A stretch of 64,000 nucleotides of DNA from Schistosoma mansoni (Eukaryota; Platyhelminthes; Trematoda; Strigeidida; Schistosomatidae): the NCBI RefSeq assembly GCF_000237925.1, contig NW_017386040.1:558001-622000 (forward strand). The letters run 5' to 3'. Below the pieces are notes generated by a model. That model was not told where the DNA came from and ran no database searches. It was given only the letters and a program-made list of their open reading frames with translations. Shown in pieces: positions 23,276-35,171 of this stretch (position 1 is the first letter of the stretch; each line of letters starts with the position of its first letter). The position numbers were made by a program, and so were the translations under genes.

Positions 23276-23279
23276 TAAA

Positions 23280-24184
23280 CAATAAAATGGTCTTAATCGC
23301 TTTTTTTAAAATAAACTACGTTTGTTTGTTTTTTTCTTTTTAGAGGAAGGGGCAAGAGTCTCAGTTGTCAATTAAAATTAAACCGGAAATAAATTTGATT
23401 AATTTTTTTTCTTAAGAGAGGATGTTGTAGGTCAAGAAAAAGGAGTGAAATCGTATTTCTTCATTATAAGTTGTATTTAAACATCATCGTATATAAGGAT
23501 GAAAGTTTAGTTTAAGAATCATTCTTCCTGTTGTAAACGAAATGAATTTCTAACCTAATTAAGTCTTAGATATATATGAACCAAAGTTTTTTTTAATTTT
23601 AAGGGTAATTCTAATCATAGGTCAACATTTGTTTGAGATATAGCAAAAAAAAGTAATTTGGAGTCATGGAACAGTTGTTTTGATCTGGTTCCCACCGTAG
23701 ACCAATGAACAATCTAGTAATTAAACTTACCATCTTTATATCTCCTGACGAACAATATGTCTATTTGAACTGACCGGTTAGAAACCCAATAACTAATATT
23801 TCTTACTTAATTCATTATAAATGTAGCGGATAAGGCTGATAGTGGTGTCTTCTTTAAAGACTATCAAAGTTTCTTAAAAAGAAATAAAACTATTGTCAAT
23901 TGTTAATTGGATCGTGATGGTTTTCTAGGCTCAATTAGCCACAATAACACAGATGCACTGATACTTTGCATGGCTTTACAACTAGAGTTTCAAGATTATT
24001 TTGTATTTTTAATTCTATGTATTCATTTCGTTATCTAGAATCTCATACTGTCTATGAGTGACGTGTTTTTTACTAGCTCTGAGACCGTAACTACTTAAAC
24101 TACATCAGCAGTTGTCTTGATAATTTCATCATGCTATAATAATATGATGTGGCAAATCGAATTGATACACATATGACATAGTTG
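23280..24184. other. spacer, nothing recognised
   Basis: AT-rich, homopolymer runs only. Confidence 0.5.
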
Positions 24185-24186
24185 AT

Positions 24187-24605
24187 ACTTATAAGCAGAG
24201 ATGGATGGTGACTAGCATTGGAATGTAGATCGCACGTTCCCTCCTGTTTCGGACTCGGCAGATGGATGTACTTGTATCCAAAGGTTGATGTTCAGTACCG
24301 TTCGCTCCAAACGCCATAACGTTCTCCAATTATCTACTGAGTTCTGATAGCCACTAGCTTGTGCAATGGGTTGAAGTTTTAATTCATTTTGTATTGGTTG
24401 TTTAAATCTTCTCATTGATATTTCGGTCTGCAATTGATCAGTCTCTTATTAGCGTTTGTGCATCTCGTACGGACTGCCTCGATACTGCTTTAAATCGCAA
24501 GCATTATAAGCAGAGATGTATGGTAGCTAGCTATCCTGTTTGGAACTGATCAGTTGTAGTCTAAAACATCAATGGGAGATTAAAAAAACCAATGCAAAAT
24601 GAAAT
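24187..24605 (-). mobile_element. family A (Smα-like), full monomer plus inverted tail
   Basis: Complete in reverse from 'gcagagatggatggtgacta' through damaged ribozyme, B and A box remnants and tail to 'caagcattataagcagagat', where the monomer begins again. It then flips at about 24540 into a forward tail (aacatcaatgggag). Confidence 0.82.
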
Positions 24606-25762
24606 AATAGTTAATACTTGTCAATAGAATAAGGCACCAGTCTTGACGTAAATAGATTTTAATTGTGATATTTGAGGTCTTGTTGTATAATATGACAGAT
24701 GGACAAAGATACATTGAAGACTGGATGATTGAGCACTGATAATGTTCACATGTTCACTCTAATAAACTAGTAACCTTTTTTGTATACCAAAGTCGTCTAC
24801 TATCATGTGGGGAACGATCTGATAATAAGTAGTATATCAAAAAACAACTCCGAGAATGTGCATTTTACAATTGGGTTTGTTTTCAGTTAGCTTTTTTTTA
24901 AAATATTATACAACCATTATTTACTAACATGTAGCCATGTAGCCATGACAACTGATACAATTGCCTAATGTATGAGTTAGTGAAATACAGTATTATTGCC
25001 AGACACCAATCTGAACAACTGAACTAATAATGATCTAGTGCAAAATCCCTAAAGTTGTGTACATCAAAGGCTTGAAATTGGGGATTCCTATAATCTTTAC
25101 ACATTATTATATTCCGTCGGTTTAACACTCTCCTGTCGTTGTTTTAAGTTTTTCTTTAGAAATGGTATTTATTTATTTTTATCACAAGGCTTTTTCGAAT
25201 TACAATTGACTCATTAGTTTCACGAGACTTTTTGTTAGAATCCCTTGTAATTCCTCGATGTGGTAGTCAGTAGGTTAGAAAAGGTTGTGAAAATTTCTCC
25301 TCAATAACATCGTTTCACAACGTGCAAGAATGTTCTAGAACATTGACTGATTGTATGCCACACTTAGATTGGATGATTACTTTCTTTGTTACTCCCAGAA
25401 GTTTCCAGCTGTTTAAGTTTTCCTCAAAACTCATTAAAAATCCATAAATAATCTTGTGTTCTCCACATTAATTAGCCTCAAAGTAGAGCTCCTTTCCTTA
25501 CTTTAAGCCTTTTTTGCTACTGTTTGAGGCTCAAACATGGAAGAATTCTTAAGATTAAGAAACTGCTCAGGGATTCATTATTAAATATTAGTGTAGTAGA
25601 CATATGGTTTTGAAGACCATCTAATACTTAAAGAGAAACAGCACATTTGTATGAATCACTGTACTTTAAAATTTTAGTGGACATATGGTGATTAGTCTAA
25701 GTAAACATTTCCACATCACATTCATAAAAAAACATTGTTCAATTCAAATTGGTAAATAATGT
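24606..25762. other. spacer, no gene supported
   Basis: Over 1.1 kb of unique-looking AT-rich DNA. I see no exon with convincing splice sites. Confidence 0.45.
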
Positions 25763-25935
25763 ATCAGAAGGGGTTTTGTGGAGATTTAGTATTTTCATTG
25801 TTCGAAACTCGCAAGGCGAGGTCGTGGATGCGCACTGTTGAGGAGTCTTACAATAGGACAAAACGGCCGTCCAGTGCTTTCAGGTTTTCCTTGGTGGTCT
25901 AGCTTCAATTGACTCACGCTTTCAACTATGAACAT
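25763..25935. mobile_element. family B, inverted join
   Basis: Thirty-odd bases of reverse tail (tcagaaggggttttgtggag), then forward 3' half from 'aactcgcaaggcgaggtcgt'. The ribozyme has TTGAGGA and ACAAAAC, so it is inactive. Confidence 0.85.
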
Positions 25936-26445
25936 AATGTATCAATCAAAGAAATTGATATTTAACTATTAATATTGAGTGTACTTCAGTTTAGCTCATA
26001 AAATTAATTGTAAAAATTAATCAGTCTACCGATAACTCGCTTCAACAAACAAGAGTCTACATTGTTGATATATCACCGGCAAAAACATGTACATGAATCA
26101 AGTAGAATAAATTGTTAAGCAATCTTTTGATAGTGTGTAGTAGCTGAATTCAAGACAAGCGTATCCTTCAATTCTGGGCAAACTACTTCAATAGATGTTA
26201 ACATTAGGACACAAACTCTATTCTCTTTACTCCGAAATTCAATCACTCTTTGTTCTATTATGTTATTTATATCATAAATGACTCTATCAATAATCATACT
26301 AGTGTTTTTTTCTGAATTTAGATTTTTTACGCTGACTTAGGTTTCACTTGACAATTATGCTAAACAACACAAACTACTTATTAGTAGTTCTCAATTTATA
26401 AGAAAATAATATACTTCATATGTCTAACACTAAATAGCTTAAATT
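25936..26445. other. spacer, nothing recognised
   Basis: AT-rich. The reverse open frame at 26115-26297 is unsupported. Confidence 0.45.
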
Positions 26446-26447
26446 CA

Positions 26448-26600
26448 CCCAGTCCACGATGTTGCACGACCGTCTTCCATTATCTTCGCTAGGTAACTGC
26501 CTCACACCCCACATGAATTAACTTCATTGGTGATGGCTTCTCACTAGAACTCCAAGAAATCCATCTTGAAGCAAGTCACCATTCACTGTGCCCAGGATGT
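26448..26600 (-). mobile_element. family B 5' region fragment
   Basis: 'ccacgatgttgcacgaccgt', 'cttctcactagaactccaag' and 'tcaccattcact' match the 5' region in reverse. No ribozyme. Confidence 0.65.
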
Positions 26601-27299
26601 TTTGGTAATCTAACTTCGAAATTCAGTGGTCTCTACGAACAAATACTGGCTATTGTTTCAATTGCTAGTAAATCAATCATCAACAGAAGAGTCCTGTTGA
26701 GATCGTTTCATCTTAATTTACTTTTCATAATGAAAAAATATTTGAAGAAAAACAGCTTGTTATTCAGAAGTATCATGCGGATTGAAGCTGAAATAGGAAA
26801 ATATAGATCATTGGTTTTTCACTAAATAGTAAAGGGGTTTCATGTTTTCCAATAACAAAAAAGCGTCGATGACTGTTGATAAATATCCCTATGTTTGAAT
26901 AGAATAGTTGTCTAAACCTCTCTCGTTTAAACCAGATCTTCAACTAAGATCAGTTGATAGTTTAAAAGTAATAACCCTAACGTTACTAGAAATCTACATT
27001 AGTTAAAAGGTTTTGGTTAAATGCTTTGTGGGACATAATATTTCAGTTTTCTAAACTACAGTCTTTGAAGATTATACTTATTGAAATTTTGTCAATCTTG
27101 ACATCCCTATTAATGCAAGCAAGGCATGAATCAATCATATTTTAAGTATCTTAAAATTAGTAAGATTATTTGTCAATATGGTAGTTACTGATTAATGAAA
27201 ACTGAAAATAATCGTCAATGATTCTCGCAACTTTATTGGAACCACGAACTGATTAATATAAAACAACCATTGGAAACGTACAAGCATTCAATGGCTACT
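26601..27299. other. spacer, nothing recognised
   Basis: AT-rich. Confidence 0.45.
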
Positions 27300-27455
27300 T
27301 AATCATAGTGTAGAGTTCTTCGATGGTAGTACGGATGCATGATCGCGCATACTAAAATCAAACCCTGGACTTCTAGGAGTGCGTATGAACTCTCAACTTC
27401 TAGACCGCTGAGATGAGGTTCATTCATGTGCAAGACTAACTTCATTCAAGCTAGT
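27300..27455 (-). mobile_element. old family B copy
   Basis: 'tgcatgatcgcgcatact', 'caaaccctggacttctagga' and 'actctcaacttctagaccgc' keep the head order in reverse. Confidence 0.6.
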
Positions 27456-27816
27456 TATACAAACATTTTAAAATTCACCTTAGAATTTTACGTTATCTGT
27501 CTGCATGGACAAAAATGTAAAAAGCTAAAAAATACTATTTTATTGTTAAAATCTAGTCTGTAATCTTGTAAATTATATATATGTGAATAACAAAAGATGA
27601 GATTTCATATCTTAACACTGACCTGAATTTAACATAATCATTGTGCTCAGCATTAATAGTATGTTGACGTAACTGAAAAACTCTAGTGTCTGGTACGCAA
27701 TCATGTTTATAAAAGACGATAAGTAATACTATAAAGTTATGTGTTCGAAACATTGTGGAACTTGATGTATGCTGAAATCGTCTAGAAATTACAAAATATC
27801 TAATCATTCAGTTCAA
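27456..27816. other. spacer, nothing recognised
   Basis: AT-rich. The reverse open frame at 27553-27807 is unsupported. Confidence 0.45.
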
Positions 27817-27817
27817 A

Positions 27818-28212
27818 AGTACCTGCATCTCAGAATTAATGTTTACTCCTGGACTCGAGCCCAGTACCTTTCGCTCCACACTCTATCGCGTTATCCACAT
27901 AGCTAATGTGTTCTGACAACTATCTGCTTGTGCAGTAGGGTGAAGTTTAAATTCACTTAATATTGTTTGTTTATATCTTCGCATTGTTGTTGGAGTGATT
28001 ATCAACTCTGGGATAAATCCAGCTGACGAGTCCTGTATAGGATAGAACGCGCGTTATTGATTCCACTGCTAGCCACCATCCATTTTCGCTTATAAAGCTT
28101 GTGACTTTAGGCAATATCGAGGAAGTCCACACAGTATCCATATATGCTAATAAGAGACTGATCAATTACATTCCTAAACGACAATAGAAAGATACAAACG
28201 AACAATACTAAG
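27818..28212. mobile_element. family A (Smα-like), back-to-back halves
   Basis: Reverse head and tail at 27818-27995 (gactcgagcccagtaccttt ... tgtttgtttatatcttcgca), then forward ribozyme and tail at 27996-28212. The ribozyme core CTGACGA is kept, but the second core element reads TAGAAC instead of CGAAAC. Confidence 0.85.
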
Positions 28213-28465
28213 AAGTGTCATACAGTTTCCTCTTATTTTTAATTAAATGGATTTTGATGGACAGAAGAAAAAATACAGTGACAATTAGAGTTTATTAATA
28301 CGAATGAGTTTTAATGTGTATAGTTCACTTATCTTGAAACAATGTTAATGTGAAAGAGTTTTTCAGTAAAATCTACTGGCTGGATTTAGTTGTACACAAT
28401 ATGATTACCAAGTTGGGACATATTTCACCTTAGTACGTGACCTTTCAGAACCCGAAATCGTGTGC

Positions 28466-28852
28466 ATGTAGGTGACTAATTTTAAGAGGTGATTCCCGAA
28501 GTTCTAATAAGAAGCTATGACCACTGGAGTTTAACCATGTCACCTTCTAAATACACCGGACGATGGTTGCTCAATGTCACAAACGTAAACTATTGGATAC
28601 CGGATCAGTGGTCTAGAGGCTGAGTGTTCGTGTGAGAGAACGAAAATCCTGAGTTCTATCTAGAATGGTGGACTTCTACTACTAACTAGTCACATACTGG
28701 GACTAACTAGCTACCTGACACTTCCTAGTCTTCACTGGTTGACTGAGTAAAATCAATCTATGATGTTTCCAGGTTTTTAGTGGTGATCTAGCTTAGATAA
28801 ACTCATGAGTTCAACTATTAAAATTACTACAATCTCCACAAATCCCCATTCC
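28466..28852 (+). mobile_element. family B, full-length diverged copy
   Basis: 5' region, head (ccggatcagtggtctagagg), B box remnant (gagttctatct), a decayed ribozyme with a duplicated 'actaacta' segment, and tail (caatctccacaaatccccat). Confidence 0.75.
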
Positions 28853-29224
28853 AAAAACAAGATATTCTCAAAAAACGAAGAAATTAACACTTTGAACATA
28901 TCTACAACAACAGCTGTTAACATTACATTCGTTTTGTTACCAAAATAAGTTCAAATGAAATAGGTTTGATAGTTTTCATCATGAACTAATATTAACTATT
29001 GTTTAAGGTATATTGTTAAATAATTGTGTTACTCTACTTTATATAAAAACTTCATCTTTATATCAACAACGTAGACATATAAAACAAATGAAATTCAACT
29101 TGAGATCAAATTCGAAGTTTTCAGATCTTGTTGTTTCCATGAGATATCCCGTGGAGATTTATGAATGGTAACTTTGAGAACTATTTATGGACCAATAGGA
29201 TATGTATATTTCCTATTGTATAAT
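28853..29224. other. spacer, nothing recognised
   Basis: AT-rich. Confidence 0.45.
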
Positions 29225-29661
29225 TGTCAAGTAACTAAACTATTCATATTCATGTTCCCCTTATTATCATGGACTTTATTTTGACCTATGGACTATTATT
29301 ATACGATTTACCATTCTTGAGTTATCCCCAGTCTATTGATTACTGTCCCCCCTATTCACAGCCACATTTGACCAAATTTTGTACAAATATTATTTTCTAT
29401 TTTATGGTACGATGTGATCAGTTTGATTGGTATATAAACCCAGTATATTTGAGAATAATGATTCATATTGCAGAGGCTGTTATTGGTGTTCTGGACTTAA
29501 CTGGCTGAACTGGGCTAGACAGAAAGCAGGACTGATAAGTGCTCAAGACTGCTCGTATGGTTTTTCGTGTATCATTGCTCTGATCGATAATTCACTCCTC
29601 TATAAATGGCAGGAATCATCACGTCATATATTAACTGAGCACTCATGCAATCGATATAACA
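29225..29661 (+). mobile_element. LTR-like fossil (probable solo LTR)
   Basis: A 437-bp unit starting TGTCAAGTAACT and ending ATATAACA. A second, diverged copy of similar length (36194-36615) lies in the opposite orientation and has the same TG...CA ends. No internal region or partner LTR is adjacent. Family not assigned; old and non-coding. Confidence 0.5.
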
Positions 29662-29768
29662 ATTTCGATCATATTGTTTTAAATAAATTGAATAGATTCA
29701 CAAAAATAAATCATTTAATATGATTTTTATGAACGCAAAATGTTTTATCGAAGACGAGAATAGAATTA

Positions 29769-29868
29769 TCAGAAGGTGGGTTTGTGGAGATTCGAACCTA
29801 GGACCTATAGGTCTTGCAAAGTTAGACATTAACACCGTTGGATGCCGGCTTAGTGGTCTAGAGAATAG
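29769..29868. mobile_element. family B micro-chimera
   Basis: A reverse tail (tcagaaggtgggtttgtgga) is joined directly to B-box sequence, then to forward head sequence (gttagacattaacaccgttg, ccggcttagtggtctaga), all within 100 bases. Confidence 0.75.
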
Positions 29869-29959
29869 AATTAACAAAAGAATAACAAAATATACTGAAA
29901 CTGAAATGTAACTGGATTATACATTACAAAAAATTAAATTAATAATATAATAAACCATA

Positions 29960-30235
29960 ATTACAAATGTGGGACTAATAAATATACAAAGTGTTTTATG
30001 GGATGGTTGAACTTTCGTTTGAGTGAGGTTTCAATAAGCCTAAATATTCGCCCTAGACAACCTTTCAGATTAAACCACAAACATTGAGTTAAGATCAGTC
30101 TTATGACTTGTTTCAAGTATGTTTTTGACAATGGGAGCAGATAAATAAGATCAAAACAACCATGATTAACTCCTGCCCTCTCATTTATGATGAATATTTT
30201 ACCCCTCATAGCTTTCCACTCATCAAGCCTGTTAT
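29960..30235. repeat. repeat 'family G', low-identity copy
   Basis: 'ttaaaccacaaacattgagttaag'-like order is shared with 49400-49625 (aagccgagttaagaacaatc). Identity is low and the class is unknown. Confidence 0.35.
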
Positions 30236-30268
30236 TAAATTTAAATGGAGTATAATTGATTATTGTTA

Positions 30269-30645
30269 GTTATTTCAAGATGGACATTAATGCCAATAAT
30301 TTATTCATTGATTGCCGCTTTAATAACAATGGGTTCTAGTAATTACATTGGACTATTTCACTTCATTTGCTTTCGGAGACACTTTGGTACATGTTCATCC
30401 AATCCAACTTTTAGGTTCCGAATTCTCATTCTTATGTAGGTGTATCCATAAAAAATAGATAAATTGGTGAAAACAGGGAGATATGTTGCAACTGTTTTGG
30501 AGAATTGTAAACATTTTTTATCCGTGATCATTACAATTTAAACCATAAATCTAACTACAATAAATAGCCAGTTATTTTATATATTTGAAATCATGAGTCA
30601 ATTGAAGCTAGACCACCATGAAAAACCTGGAAGCACTGGACGGCT
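30269..30645 (+). repeat. 377-bp duplicated block, copy 2
   Basis: Collinear with 21214-21590 at a constant offset of 9,055 bases. It ends about 46 bases before an assembly gap. Confidence 0.9.
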
Positions 30646-30690
30646 GCTTCTTTCTGAGGAGTCCCACAATAGGACGAAACGACCGTCCAG
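30590..30690. mobile_element. family B, inverted join, cut by the gap
   Basis: Reverse 3' part to about 30645, then a forward ribozyme (CTGAGGA, GTCC-GGAC, GAAAC, 'cgtccag') running into the N run. Confidence 0.8.
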
Positions 30691-30890
30691 NNNNNNNNNN
30701 NNNNNNNNNNNNNNNNNNNNNNNNNNNNNNNNNNNNNNNNNNNNNNNNNNNNNNNNNNNNNNNNNNNNNNNNNNNNNNNNNNNNNNNNNNNNNNNNNNNN
30801 NNNNNNNNNNNNNNNNNNNNNNNNNNNNNNNNNNNNNNNNNNNNNNNNNNNNNNNNNNNNNNNNNNNNNNNNNNNNNNNNNNNNNNNNNN
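30691..30890. other. assembly gap (200 N)
   Basis: Exactly 200 N, a placeholder length. Confidence 0.99.
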
Positions 30891-31010
30891 CCTTCGGAAC
30901 GACAACACTTCACTACTACCCGAAGTTTGTGCTGTTGATGTCGTTCCGAAGGACGATGAAAGCTCCATGACCAAACTATACAGCTCAGAGAACAAAACTC
31001 CATCGAAATC
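30891..31010 (+). repeat. family C copy with a long hairpin
   Basis: 'ccttcggaacgaca' at 30891-30904 is perfectly complementary to 'tgtcgttccgaagg' about 35 bases downstream. 'gaagtttgtgctgttgatg' and 'acaaaactccatcga' match 6735-6840. Confidence 0.72.
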
Positions 31011-31614
31011 TCAGCGTTTTAAATACTTGACAACTATTGGCACTGTATACAGTTCCTTTAAGAACAACCTCATGTTGTTCAAATAAATTTCTAATCATAT
31101 TTTTTTACAACATACCAACTTAGATTGTCGTGATCATATCTACTCGAAGAATATACATATATCTTACAATTCATTCAATACTATGTCAAAGATCTATCTT
31201 ATCATCTAAAACGTTTTGAGCATTACTGTAATATATCTGAATCAGAAGTAAATTACTTTCCATAATGTTTTCAAATCTCATATATACTTATATATATACT
31301 ATAGACTCCTTATAATCTCCGTTTCCCGATTGGTGTTTCGATTGCTTCAGGTTTTAAGTAAAACTTTAATCTATCACTGTACACATACACATACACACAC
31401 ATAGACCCAACACTAAAATATTCATAAACTTACCAATCCAAGTAAAGAATGATTTTAGATTGGTTAATTTTAATTACTAAACTATTTACAAATGAAAATT
31501 CATAGAAAAATAATGTTTTTCATTATTACCATCATCATTAGATTGAGAATATTAAACTTTTTCCTGAATCACCTAGAAGTGATGGTTACATTTTAATGTT
31601 TCTTGTAATGGGAT
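31011..31614. other. upstream region of the EGF-like gene
   Basis: AT-rich with CA-rich words near 31380-31405. No promoter element can be singled out. Confidence 0.4.
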
Positions 31615-31627
31615 ACTACTACTACTA

Positions 31628-31663
<36 letters not shown>

Positions 31664-31688
31664 ATAGTAATAATAATAATAATAATAA
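31615..31688. repeat. (CTA)n then (AAT)n microsatellite
   Basis: Two adjacent trinucleotide runs end about 65 bases upstream of the gene's start codon. Confidence 0.95.
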
Positions 31689-31752
31689 CCCCAATTATGT
31701 ATGATCCATTTGAAAGTAGAACAGATTGTTTCATAATAATAATAATTAAATA

Positions 31753-31981
31753 ATGAATATTTTTATAATCATTAATGATTATATTGTATTAATTTATTTG
31801 ATATTATGGATTAATGCTGATGAATTTCATGTTGTTTCACCAGGACCATGTTTACAAGAAGGTGATGCATATTGTATGCGACGTGTTGCTAATAGTATGT
31901 GTTCAATAGAGAAAAATGAATGTTTTTGTAAACCTGGTTATGTATCAATACAAGAAAGTTATGGAATTACTTGTAAAACAT
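31753..31981 (+). CDS. exon 1: signal peptide and cysteine module 1
   Basis: Starts at ATG 31753 (start supported by the signal peptide) and ends before GTAAGT at 31982, phase 1. The module ends with CFCKPGYV...C, the typical EGF 'CxC-PGY' pattern. Confidence 0.82.
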
Positions 31982-34900
31982 GTAAGTAAATTCGTTAAAA
32001 ACAAAAAAAAAATTATTTAAATTATGTAATGCTCATATACTTAGTATTGTTTGTTTGAATCTTCCTATTGATGCTTAGGACTGAAACTGGTCAGTTTCTT
32101 ATTAGCCATATGTGCATACTGTGCGTATTGCCTTAATTCACAAGCATTATGAGCAAAGATGAATAGTGGCTAGTAGAGGAATCCAGTTTGATACGCGTTT
32201 CATCCCATTCGGGACTCGTCAGATGGATGTATCCGCATCTCAGAGTTGATATTCACTCACTTAATAGTTTTAAGGTTAAGCTCTTGTTCTGAAAGTTGTA
32301 AAACGTGAGTTCGATGACAGTTTAGATCTTTGATGCTAATTGTTATTAAAGAGTTTCATAGTGAGATGAAGCAGCTGTCTAATGTTTCCTGGTTTTCAAT
32401 AATTGTTCTCCTAAGATCTGTTTGAATTGCAAACTGTGAAATATAAACATAATTTGTATTACGTATAATTATACTTTATTTATTTCTTTGAACATATAAA
32501 CATTAGTACAAGGGGGCATAAAATATATGTTATTATACAGTGAGGATTCAAAATTCTTTTCATAGTTAAAATCATGAGTCAATTGAAGCTAGATCAACAT
32601 GGAAAACCTGGAAGCACTGGACAGCCGTTTCGTCCTATTGTGGGACTCCTCAGCAGTGCGCATCCACCATCCCGCCTCGCGAGATTAGAACACAGGACAT
32701 ATCGGTCTCGCGTGCGAGCACTTAACCACTAGACCACTGAGCCGGCATCCGATGGTATTGATGTCTAACTTCAACCGATAGACGAAGTTGAGCAACCGTT
32801 CACCATTGTCTTCAAAGTTGTCAACCATAAAATTTAAGTACAATGAGCCATACTTAGAAAATCTACAATATGACAATATACGGGTTTTTATATTTGTGTA
32901 CCAATGGAACACCAAGTGAACTTGGTAGAAATCCTGAATAATTGTGTCAAAATGAATTTATCTGATGCTACCAGAGAAGATGAATTAACCTTCCCACTGA
33001 GAATAATGTCCGGCTACTGTTTTGAAGAAGTCACTGTTCCTGAAGTTGATGTCCAGAAACAACACAACCGGTGAAATAACAAAATAAAGTTCAAAAAAAA
33101 ACTGTCTAGAAAGTGTATACTTCAGCTAAACCGGATGTGGTCCAATAGAGATCGAACCCAGAACCTTGGATTTTGAACTCCGATCTCTGAGTACGAAGTC
33201 CTGGATGATCACCGCTGAGGAGTCCCATACTAGAACGAAACTGCCGTCCAGCGCTTCCGGGTTTTCAGTTGTGGTCAAACATTGATCGCTTAGTGATTTC
33301 AGTAGAACTCAACAATCTTCACAACCCCAAACTTACAATCTTACTTTAGACTTCAAATCAGTTTTTCAACCTTTGAAAACCTGGAAGCAACAGACAACAA
33401 TTTCATATCAACATAACGGTTGTCACACGTTTACTTGTTACTAGCATAAAGAGGCGATTTATGTAGTTTTATTGAGAAACCATTACCAGTGGAGTACAAC
33501 AGTATGGAAGATGAAGCAGTTAACCATGAATGGCGTCACATAATGACCGCTCAAAATCACGAATTGACCGAAATAAAAATTGTAAATCATTATGCTGTCA
33601 CTATAGATGTCTGAAATTTAAGCGCTTATCCCTAAATCTTTAAGTCTTAATTCCGATCCCAGATAGGATTGTGGATGTGCTTTGCAGTAGAGTCCCAATT
33701 ATCCATTTTTGTCAGTTTTCAATGTCTTTAACTAAAGTCAGTAAAAACTCTCAAAAACATACTTACCCCTTATTCAAAGGGGAATTTGTTTTCAGACGTT
33801 CAGAAGATGAATATAAGTATGTTCAAATAAGTACGGTAATTTCAAGTGACTTTGAAGAAATTTAATTCAATTCACAGATATTTTTTGAGTGGTCAATTAG
33901 TATCCATATCGTAAGCAAAGAGTGTTATCTATTGTAAGAAAATTAAAAAAAAATTATTGTGCATCTTGAAGTTTATTAGTGTAGTTAGCTTCTGAAATCA
34001 AGGAGAGCAACATAAGATTGATTTCAATTTGGATTATCAGTTTAAAATGTTGTATAGTTTATTGTCAATCATGTTCTGTGATTATATAATATGTACTCTA
34101 TTGTCTACAAAGCTTCAACAATACAACTTTAGTTATCAGTATGTTAAGGATCGCCTTCAATATAAGGAATGAATTTTTACTAGTCTGTTAACAACTGACA
34201 TCATTTATAGCAAACCGTTGACTGGTTTTGTAGTTCTCTTCATGTACTAGCACGGGATATTGTAACAACTGCTATCTATGATTCTAACAGTTGTTTATTT
34301 GTAGTCATTTCGCAATCTTAACTACAGAATTCAGTAGTCTTCACAAGTCCTTTTTACTAGTGATACTACTGTGAACAAGAACATGAGTGTGGACTATCTC
34401 AGAAAATCTGACAACTATCCAGTAAACAGTTGATTTGTAAGCTATCAATCAATTGTCTCAATCTTGACTGTAGGATACTCTGTGAGATTCGGTGATAACG
34501 GCACTAGGTGACGTAAGTTTGGAACACTATGTATGTGTGCCAAGAACTAAAAAGATTTGACATTTATCACTAATAAGAGTAATTTAAGGGTAAAAATCTA
34601 TATTTAAACACACCATGTTAGTAGTATTTGACCACATATGTCCTAGAAATATGTCCATCGTCTCCTTTGATCACTGGGTATATAATAATGAAGTTAGATG
34701 CAGGATATTAGAGAATAATAGCATATCAGTTGATGAGGTTGTGAATCATCATCGACTGAGATGATTGAGCCATGTGTTACTTATGCCTGAACACCGATTA
34801 ACACGACGCACAATGTCGACTAGTATTGGAGACGGATGGAAGAAAGTTAGGGACGGCCAAACCAAGACGTGACATCAATCCTTAAAGCCACTAACTCCTG

Positions 34901-35132
34901 GACTGAGCCATTTTGGTAGATGCAGACTACTTGGTTAGGGTCCGCACGACTATCGTAACCAATGGTTGGAGACTCTGGGTGACATGGCTCATAATTGATA
35001 ATAGTGACGTAGGTGTATACACCCTTTGTCTTCTCTTAAACCATGAGATTAAAATAGCTTTTGACCCTTCTTTCTACGAAATAATTCTTTCTCCTTGTAT
35101 CATATCCTTATATGCAATCATTTTTTTTATAA

Positions 35133-35171
<39 letters not shown>

